Shown: positions 5,454 to 10,043 of the stretch, piece after piece | Numbering within the stretch: the first letter of the stretch is position 1 | Layout: the number at the start of each line of letters is the position of its first letter | Origin: Alcaligenaceae bacterium UBA6179 | GTDB taxonomy: Bacteria > Pseudomonadota > Gammaproteobacteria > Burkholderiales > Burkholderiaceae_B | Reading direction: 5' to 3' | NCBI GenBank assembly: GCA_002422175.1 | Contig: DITR01000066.1 | Span: 1 to 10,043 of the forward strand | DNA length: 10,043 bases | Position numbers and translations under genes: made by a program | The notes under the pieces: model-generated | What the model was told of the DNA's origin: nothing | Databases searched by the model: none | What the model saw: the letters and a program-made list of their open reading frames with translations, nothing else

Positions 5454-7646
5454 ATGAGTTTACCTTTCAATATGCCTGCATTGCGGCGTTTAATTTACAG
5501 CCACCACTTTTTGAGTGGTGCACGTCATGGTTTATGTGTCATCTTTGCTTTTGGGCTGGTCTCTTTTGCTTTAAGCAATACGGGGAGCGGTCTTATAGCG
5601 GGCTTAGGCGCGAGTTGCGTCGCAATTATTGACCAGCCCGGGCCTCAAAAACGACGTATTTATGAAATGTTGTGGGGTGTGGTGCTCGGTGGGTTAACTG
5701 TCGCGCTCACAGGTTTTGCATCACCCTACCCCTTAACCTTGGCTGGCGTGGTGATTTTGTTGTGTTTTGGCTTGTCAATGTTGCAAGCCTTTGGCCAACG
5801 CGGTGGGGTCATCAGCTTGGCTTGTTTATTGTTGATGACAATCACTTTACACACGCCGTTAAGTGTTGTTCAAACACTTATTCACGTTTTCATCACAATG
5901 ATTGGTGCGGTGATTTATGTGCTGAGCTCTTTGGCGCTGGGTCGCTTGACCAAAGTACAAGAAGAAGAGCAAGCACTCACAGCAGCCCTACTCGCGACTT
6001 CAGATTACGTGAAACAACGCGGGCTGATGTATGACCCTGAAACAGATATTGACGAAGGTTACAGCGAATTAATGCAACGACAATCAAAAATGATTGCCAG
6101 CCATCAAGCCGTTAGAGATATCTTATTACCCAATTTAAGTGAAAAGAAACTTAATCGATCAAACAAACGCAAAATAACCTGGAATGTTTTTGTAGACATG
6201 GTGAGTTTGCTTGATTTATTTATGGGTACACAAACTGATTACAAGTTTTTACATCGCGACATGGGTCAAACTGACTCGCTTGTATTTATGCGTGACGCAT
6301 TATTTAAATATGCAAACGAAATTGAGCGTATTGCTGTGACGGTTACACGTGGCAATCGTTTTACACATTTCAATCACCATATGGGTGCAAAAGCAGAATT
6401 GAGAGCACTCGATTATGAACTTGAAAAAATGCAAAGGCATGGCTTTGATGCGGCACACCCAGAGGCATTTGCTATATGTTTACAAGTTGTAAAAAGGCTT
6501 AAAAATATTGAGCTCGTATTATTACGCATGCGTGAACAAGTGGGCTCAAATAGACCAATGGCGGTGCTTGAAGTTGAACATTTACGACACCTTCCATCTG
6601 AAATTTTGACTCGACACGAATATAGACTGGCATTATTGGTTGATAATTTACGATGGTCTTCTTCAGTTTTTAGATTTGCGCTTCGGCTCAGCACTGCTGT
6701 GGGTGCGGGCATGTTAGTGGCCATGGCCTTCCCATCTTTGCAGCCCCATGCTTACTGGATGTTAATCAGCATTATTGTGATTATGAAGCCCGCCTTTTCA
6801 ACGACCCATCAGCGTAACAATGGCAGACTGATTGGCACTGTTGCGGGTAGCGGCGTATCACTTTTGATTTTAATGTTTACGCAAGACACCACCATACTGA
6901 CGGCAATACTCATTGTCAGTTTAATACTTGGGTCAGCACTCATATTATTGAACTACTTGCTTTCAACTTTTTTTATGACAATTTCTGTTTTACTTGTATT
7001 GCATTTTTTATTACCTGAATCATTTAATTTGGCAGGCGATCGTGCCATTGAAGCGGTTGTGGGTTCGCTCATCGCTTTTGCTTGTAGCTATCTTTACCCC
7101 TGGTGGGAAGCACGTTCCATACCGAAGTTTGCGCAAACAGCCAGAGAAGCGAATGCACAATACTTATTAGGGGTTACCCAATGGTTAAAAGCACATCGTG
7201 TTTTTACGACTCCACCTACTTCAGCAGATCATTTGGCAGACTTGCCTCAAGATGATTTAAGTTGGCACTTGGGTCGTAAAAATGTTTACTTGGCGTTGAG
7301 TAATTTTACTGACTCGCTTTACCGCATGATGCTTGAACCCAAGACGAAACAAATACATGTAGCCGAATTTAATCATTTGTTAATAGAAAATCATACGCTC
7401 GTTTCGCGCACTTCAAACATAATTGAAGTGCTTTACCCTTTAAATCATGTGCCCCTTCGCCTAGTCGGTTATTTAGAAAATATGGCACTCGCAATTCAAA
7501 CAAGCGACTTAAATCTAGCCCATACTGATTTGCCGGAAGGTATTGAAAGCGAAATGAACGTGCAGGGCGTGGGCTACATACTTAATCAGCTACGTAGCTC
7601 GATTGAGCAGATTATTTTAGAAACTCAGTCGATTCGTCAGGTTTAA
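5454..7646 (+). CDS. FUSC-family (YccS-like) inner membrane protein
   Basis: A 730-residue membrane protein of the YccS/FUSC family, related to proteins implicated in efflux of aromatic acids or similar compounds; the substrate here is unknown. Two hydrophobic halves flank a soluble middle. The N-terminal membrane segments lie at about 26-60, 74-88, 96-110, 118-135 and 139-163. A charged, largely helical cytoplasmic region spans about 165-400. The C-terminal membrane segments lie at about 411-427, 433-446, 460-475, 479-498, 502-520 and 531-548. The family hallmark KPAFSTTHQRNNGRLIGT at 445-462 lies in the second half. A soluble tail of about 180 residues follows. Length is close to that of E. 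coli YccS. The nearest ribosome-site-like sequence, AAGGTG at 5435-5440, is 13 bases from the ATG, rather far. The final codons are duplicated at 8962-9015 by the Fic insertion. Confidence 0.88.
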   Translation: MSLPFNMPALRRLIYSHHFLSGARHGLCVIFAFGLVSFALSNTGSGLIAGLGASCVAIIDQPGPQKRRIYEMLWGVVLGGLTVALTGFASPYPLTLAGVVILLCFGLSMLQAFGQRGGVISLACLLLMTITLHTPLSVVQTLIHVFITMIGAVIYVLSSLALGRLTKVQEEEQALTAALLATSDYVKQRGLMYDPETDIDEGYSELMQRQSKMIASHQAVRDILLPNLSEKKLNRSNKRKITWNVFVDMVSLLDLFMGTQTDYKFLHRDMGQTDSLVFMRDALFKYANEIERIAVTVTRGNRFTHFNHHMGAKAELRALDYELEKMQRHGFDAAHPEAFAICLQVVKRLKNIELVLLRMREQVGSNRPMAVLEVEHLRHLPSEILTRHEYRLALLVDNLRWSSSVFRFALRLSTAVGAGMLVAMAFPSLQPHAYWMLISIIVIMKPAFSTTHQRNNGRLIGTVAGSGVSLLILMFTQDTTILTAILIVSLILGSALILLNYLLSTFFMTISVLLVLHFLLPESFNLAGDRAIEAVVGSLIAFACSYLYPWWEARSIPKFAQTAREANAQYLLGVTQWLKAHRVFTTPPTSADHLADLPQDDLSWHLGRKNVYLALSNFTDSLYRMMLEPKTKQIHVAEFNHLLIENHTLVSRTSNIIEVLYPLNHVPLRLVGYLENMALAIQTSDLNLAHTDLPEGIESEMNVQGVGYILNQLRSSIEQIILETQSIRQV

Positions 7647-7649
7647 TTT
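7596..7649 (+). repeat. 54-base direct repeat, left copy (candidate attachment site)
   Basis: This copy covers the last 16 codons and stop of the FUSC-family gene plus three bases. It is repeated in the same orientation at 8962-9015 with a single difference (G at 7641 versus A at 9007). It contains an imperfect inverted repeat, CGATTGAG (7600-7607) and CTCAGTCG (7624-7631), 7 of 8 matching, around a 16-base centre. A smaller GCTC-GATT-GAGC hairpin lies at 7597-7608. Duplication of a gene's 3' end on both sides of foreign DNA is the usual mark of site-specific integration. Confidence 0.93.
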
Positions 7650-7666
7650 ATATTTTTGGGGCGGTT

Positions 7667-8839
7667 TCAAGCAGAAAGCAAATTGATGTAACGGTCATAG
7701 CTGAAACTCCGGTTCTTCTTGTTACCCGTCTTTTCGGTGATCAGGCCTAATTCTTCCAGTGCTTTGACCGCTGCATTTGCTGTTGGGAATGTCGTTCCCA
7801 ACGCAGTCTTAACTCGCTCAATGTTAAAGCGCGGCATGATCGGCAGCATCTCGAACAGGCGGTATGCAGCCGCTCCTCCCTTGGGCGATTCAAGCAGTTT
7901 TCTACGGTCGGAAGCGACGAGCGAGGCGATCTTCACGATGCTCTCCTCCGCCTGGTTGGCTGCGACCTGCACCCCCTCCAGAAAGAACTTGACCCAGGAC
8001 TCCCAATCGCCTTCCTTTCGGATGGCGGACAACAGGCGATAGTATTCCGTCTGGTGCTGCTTCAAGTAGCCGCTCAGATACATCAGCGGCTCGGGTAACA
8101 AGCCCAAGTCCTCCAGCAGTGCAGAAATCAGCAGTCGTCCAATACGGCCGTTACCGTCAAGAAACGGATGAATCGTCTCGAACTGAGCATGGGCAAGAGC
8201 GATCACCACTAGAGGTGGAAGACCTTTACCCGTCACCTCCTCCGTCTTTCTAGGGTGGTCATGGATGAACTTTTCAAGGTCGCTCATTAGAATCGGTAAC
8301 TTGTCTGCAGGCGGAGGTACAAAAACGGCGTTCCCCGGTCTGGTACCACCCAACCAGTTTTGAGAGCGCCTCAAGGCCCCGGGCTGCTTGCCCTTACCCC
8401 GCACGCCGTTGAGTAACAACTTGTGAGCCTTGCAGAGCAAGCGGACACTGATGGGGAGTCCCTTAGGGTCACGCAGGTTTTTTCGCACCAAACGGTAGGC
8501 CCCAATGTAATTGGTGACTTCCTCCACATCGTCTGTGTTGCTCACAGCCAGACCCGCCTCGTCATCGAAGAGGTCGGTGATCGTGGCCTGAGTGCCTTCG
8601 ATCTGAGAGGTCAACAGGGCTTCTTTGCGGATGGCGCTGTAAAGCAGCCAATCCACAGAAGGGACCAAGGCCGACACGCCCGACAGACGCGCCAGTGCCA
8701 TCTCAGCCTTGTGGTTCAGATTTTGATAGGCCTCAAGAGCCAAGGCTGGCTTTTGGGGAGGAAGTGAATGGGGAACGAACGCCTTCACCACCTCCCCAAG
8801 GGTGGTGGATTCAACATAAGTTCCAGTTGCCCGCACCAT
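7667..8839 (-). CDS. Fic domain protein, class II (predicted AMP-transferase)
   Basis: Predicted to transfer AMP (or another nucleotide moiety) from ATP to hydroxyl groups of target proteins. Numbering is from ATG 8839 (390 residues), which has AAAGAG 9 bases upstream. An ATG at 8848 overlaps that ribosome site and adds 3 residues. The Fic N-terminal region (about 35-95) ends in the inhibitory helix motif T77-x3-E81-G82, which marks class II proteins that restrain themselves within one chain. The catalytic loop H224-P-F-L-D-G-N-G-R-I-G-R235 is intact. FVPPP at 173-177 belongs to the flap region. Residues about 325-387 resemble a winged helix DNA-binding domain, as in SoFic-like proteins. No antitoxin gene accompanies it, as expected for class II. 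Codon usage is G+C-rich, unlike its neighbours. It is tail-to-tail with the FUSC gene, 20 bases between stops. Confidence 0.93.
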   Translation of the reverse strand: MVRATGTYVESTTLGEVVKAFVPHSLPPQKPALALEAYQNLNHKAEMALARLSGVSALVPSVDWLLYSAIRKEALLTSQIEGTQATITDLFDDEAGLAVSNTDDVEEVTNYIGAYRLVRKNLRDPKGLPISVRLLCKAHKLLLNGVRGKGKQPGALRRSQNWLGGTRPGNAVFVPPPADKLPILMSDLEKFIHDHPRKTEEVTGKGLPPLVVIALAHAQFETIHPFLDGNGRIGRLLISALLEDLGLLPEPLMYLSGYLKQHQTEYYRLLSAIRKEGDWESWVKFFLEGVQVAANQAEESIVKIASLVASDRRKLLESPKGGAAAYRLFEMLPIMPRFNIERVKTALGTTFPTANAAVKALEELGLITEKTGNKKNRSFSYDRYINLLSA

Positions 8840-8848
8840 GATCATCAT

Positions 8849-8961
8849 CTCTTTAATTCAATCAATCTATTTTAAAGACTTCTTTAATATAGAGCAACCT
8901 AATGAAAATATTCTTTAACAATCGATACCGTAACGGCTCAAGCGTTGGGGATTGCCTGGCA
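8849..8961 (-). promoter_or_regulatory. fic promoter with repeated TTAAAGA half-sites
   Basis: This AT-rich 113-base stretch lies between fic and the right repeat. On the minus strand TTGCTC (plus 8892-8897) and TAAAAT (plus 8869-8874) are separated by 17 bases and form a candidate promoter. The 7-base word TCTTTAA or its complement occurs four times: 8850-8856, 8872-8878 (inverted), 8881-8887 and 8912-8918. The middle two make a perfect dyad with a 2-base centre that overlaps the candidate -10 and its spacer. This is the layout of an operator, and the winged-helix tail of Fic itself is an obvious candidate ligand. Confidence 0.5.
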
Positions 8962-9015
8962 AGCTCGATTGAGCAGATTATTTTAGAAACTCAGTCGATT
9001 CGTCAGATTTAATTT
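8962..9015 (+). repeat. 54-base direct repeat, right copy (FUSC 3'-end relic)
   Basis: This is the second copy of the 3' end of the FUSC-family gene, 53 of 54 bases identical to 7596-7649. Read in frame it still encodes the protein end followed by TAA at 9010-9012, with the last residue I instead of V. The sequence to its left is unrelated to the gene, so it is a relic or attachment-site copy, not a working frame. Confidence 0.93.
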
Positions 9016-9074
9016 GTGTAACTGTAAACATTTCGTTTTAAGATATGACTTCCTCTTACATGTAAGGTCAAATT
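9014..9074 (+). promoter_or_regulatory. adc upstream region with palindrome over ribosome site
   Basis: A perfect 12-base palindrome, CTTACATGTAAG at 9055-9066, overlaps the adc ribosome site AAGG (9064-9067), which is 7 bases from the ATG. It could be an operator. Only a weak promoter is visible: TTGTGT at 9014-9019, 17 bases, TTTAAG at 9037-9042. Its -35 would touch the end of the repeat, so the insertion lies right beside the adc control region. Confidence 0.3.
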
Positions 9075-9821
9075 ATGAAAATTGCAGATATTAAAGCCAA
9101 TGCTTACTCGATGCCATTTGTCAGCCCATCGTTCCCAAAAGGGCCTTATCATTTTGTCAATCGAGAATTTTTGATTATTTCATATCGCACCGATATCGAT
9201 GCATTACGTGCTGTGGTGCCCGAGCCGCTAAAAGTGGTTGACCCTATTGTTAATTTTGAATTTATTCGTATGCCTGATTCATCAGGCTTTGGTGACTACA
9301 CAGAGTCTGGCCAAGTCATAGCTGTAATTGACGAGCAAGGCCGACACGCCAGTTATACTCACATGATGTACCTTGACGATGAATCACCGATAGCAGGCGG
9401 ACGCGAATTATGGGGTTTTCCTAAAAAACTCGCATCACCTAAACTTGAAGTGACATCAGATACATTGTTGGGTACGCTTAATTATGGTCCCATACGTATC
9501 GCGAATGGTTCTATGGGCTACAAGTATGAAACGCTTGATACGAAAGTGGAACAAGAAAAAATGGCTTCTACGCCAAACTACCTTCTAAAAATCATTCCGC
9601 ATATTGATGGCACAGCACGCATTTGTGAGTTGAATCGTTATTACACACAAAACGTCAACGTTAAAGGCGCTTGGACTGGCCCCGCGCGCCTTGAGCTTTT
9701 TCATCATGCCTTAGCACCCATTGCTGATTTGCCCGTTTTAGAAATTATTGGTGCAAAACATTTGTTATGTGATTTGTCACTCGGCTACGGTGAAGTGGCA
9801 TTTGATTATTTAAAAGCTTAA
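9075..9821 (+). CDS. adc: Acetoacetate decarboxylase family protein
   Basis: Predicted to decarboxylate acetoacetate to acetone and CO2 through a Schiff base with lysine; some family members act on other oxo acids. Length is 248 residues, against 244 in the clostridial enzyme. The active-site segment ELWGFPKKLASP places the Schiff-base lysine at K117 and its pKa-lowering neighbour at K118 (K115 and K116 in the clostridial enzyme). The active-site R30, E62 and E77 correspond to the known Arg29, Glu61 and Glu76. No signal peptide or membrane segment is seen, so it is cytoplasmic. AAGG lies 7 bases before the ATG. Before the Fic insertion it probably followed the FUSC gene directly. No CoA-transferase or 3-hydroxybutyrate genes are in the window, so its pathway is not shown by context. 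Confidence 0.92.
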   Translation: MKIADIKANAYSMPFVSPSFPKGPYHFVNREFLIISYRTDIDALRAVVPEPLKVVDPIVNFEFIRMPDSSGFGDYTESGQVIAVIDEQGRHASYTHMMYLDDESPIAGGRELWGFPKKLASPKLEVTSDTLLGTLNYGPIRIANGSMGYKYETLDTKVEQEKMASTPNYLLKIIPHIDGTARICELNRYYTQNVNVKGAWTGPARLELFHHALAPIADLPVLEIIGAKHLLCDLSLGYGEVAFDYLKA

Positions 9822-9838
9822 TTCGTTTTAGACGTTGT

Positions 9839-9960
9839 TTGAAGATTGAAAGTGATAAATTGAGAATGATTCACATGACGTTAATGCATTAGTACTAAGA
9901 GGTTCGTGATTATTAAAAGGGGCATGTTAATCATTTGATCAACATGCCCCTCTCTATTTT
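9839..9960 (+). ncRNA. Candidate Fur-regulated small RNA unit
   Basis: After adc, TGAGAATGATTCACA at 9861-9875 matches 14 of 15 bases of the palindromic Fur-box form TGAGAATGATTCTCA. A candidate promoter, TTGAAG (9839-9844), 17 bases, GAGAAT (9862-9867), has its -10 inside that box, giving a start near 9874. About 45 bases on, a strong terminator begins, so the product would be roughly 80-87 bases. Two overlapping perfect palindromes (9882-9891 and 9889-9898) lie between. No protein frame fits. Fur-box, short gap and terminator is the layout of RyhB- or NrrF-like RNAs. Alternatively the terminator serves adc and the Fur-like box is chance. Confidence 0.3.
9915..9960. terminator. Bidirectional intrinsic terminator
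   Basis: AGGGGCATGTT at 9918-9928 pairs perfectly with AACATGCCCCT at 9941-9951, an 11-base-pair stem. The inner ATCA-TT-TGAT extends it beyond one mismatch. On the plus strand it is followed by CTCTATTTTATT. On the minus strand it is followed by TTTTAATAAT. It can end adc (and any small RNA) from the left and the convergent gene from the right. Confidence 0.85.
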
Positions 9961-9978
9961 ATTGACGTACGGAATGAA

Positions 9979-10043
9979 TTACTTTTTAGTTACAACTTTA
10001 GATGCTACTTTAGTCGCGACTCTAGGGGTTGTCTTGACTGCTG
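9979..10043 (-). CDS. 3' end of a Lys/Val/Ala-rich basic protein (partial)
   Basis: Only the last 20 codons and TAA are in the window. They read AVKTTPRVATKVASKVVTKK, with six lysines and one arginine and no acidic residue. Such tails occur in bacterial histone H1-like DNA-binding proteins and in some phasins, both common in Burkholderiales, but the fragment is too short to decide. The stop lies about 28 bases before the bidirectional terminator in this direction, which supports it being a real gene end. Confidence 0.55.
   Translation of the reverse strand, partial: AVKTTPRVATKVASKVVTKK

Larger units (their letters stand above)
7596..8961. mobile_element. Single-gene insertion carrying fic, flanked by 54-base repeats
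   Basis: One repeat unit plus 1312 unique bases makes a 1366-base insertion at the 3' end of the FUSC-family gene. The gene inside is on the opposite strand. Its base composition is foreign: hand-counted 60-base lines in fic give 55-67% G+C against about 43% in the FUSC gene, while the fic promoter stretch is about 32%. No integrase, transposase or terminal inverted repeats are found, so the element is either mobilised in trans or a remnant of a larger island. Removing one repeat copy and the insert restores FUSC followed by adc on the same strand with a 62-base gap, which is probably the ancestral order. Confidence 0.75.

Noticed and set aside
6413..6724. Minus-strand open frame opposite the FUSC gene
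   Set aside because: Entirely antisense to a well supported membrane protein gene, with no family resemblance.
7596..7649. The repeat as a dif/XerCD site
   Set aside because: It lacks the XerC and XerD arm sequences and the 28-base dif layout.
8423..8767. 114-codon open frame opposite fic, considered as an antitoxin
   Set aside because: It is antisense to a conserved Fic coding region, has no recognisable domain, and class II Fic proteins inhibit themselves without a partner gene.
7596..9015. The fic segment as an insertion sequence or composite transposon
   Set aside because: No transposase and no terminal inverted repeats; a 54-base target duplication is far longer than insertion sequences make.
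1..10043. CRISPR array, tRNA or rRNA genes
   Set aside because: No regularly spaced repeats and no cloverleaf or ribosomal RNA sequence were recognised on either strand.

Overview
The window looks like part of a chromosome from a betaproteobacterium, most likely order Burkholderiales, with moderate rather than high G+C. The main support is the gene order ilvI-ilvH-ilvC-psd-pssA on one strand, which is typical of Burkholderiales. The protein features fit too: the GEGSIQM form of the thiamine-diphosphate site in IlvI, a 338-residue class I IlvC and a short-form phosphatidylserine decarboxylase. Genus cannot be fixed from this sequence.

Layout. Positions 124-5057 (minus strand) hold a branched-chain amino acid and phospholipid cluster. 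IlvI/IlvH form acetolactate synthase and IlvC is the next enzyme of valine/isoleucine synthesis. A strong intrinsic terminator then separates these from Psd and PssA, which act in reverse chromosomal order as the two steps CDP-diacylglycerol -> phosphatidylserine -> phosphatidylethanolamine. A 396-base gene-free region (5058-5453) lies between ilvI and a divergent gene. It holds a near-consensus FNR/Anr-type box, candidate overlapping divergent promoters, a nested hairpin and two possible short leader frames. From 5454 a YccS-like FUSC-family membrane protein is read rightwards.

The accessory part is 7596-9015. A G+C-rich, single-gene insertion carrying a class II Fic protein (predicted AMP-transferase) sits exactly at the 3' end of the FUSC gene. 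It is bracketed by a 54-base direct repeat (53/54 identical) made of the last codons and stop of that gene. There is no integrase, transposase or terminal inverted repeat, so this looks like a minimal non-autonomous or decayed integrative element that used the gene's 3' end as its attachment site. The Fic promoter region is AT-rich and has four copies of a 7-base half-site, two of them forming a perfect dyad over the candidate -10, which suggests autoregulation.

To the right are an acetoacetate decarboxylase family gene (9075-9821), a possible Fur-box-controlled small RNA unit (about 9874-9960) ending in a strong bidirectional terminator, and the 3' end of a convergent gene for a Lys/Val/Ala-rich basic protein (9979-10043, cut by the window edge).

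The two signals most worth follow-up are the 54-base-repeat Fic insertion and the Fur-box/terminator unit after adc.
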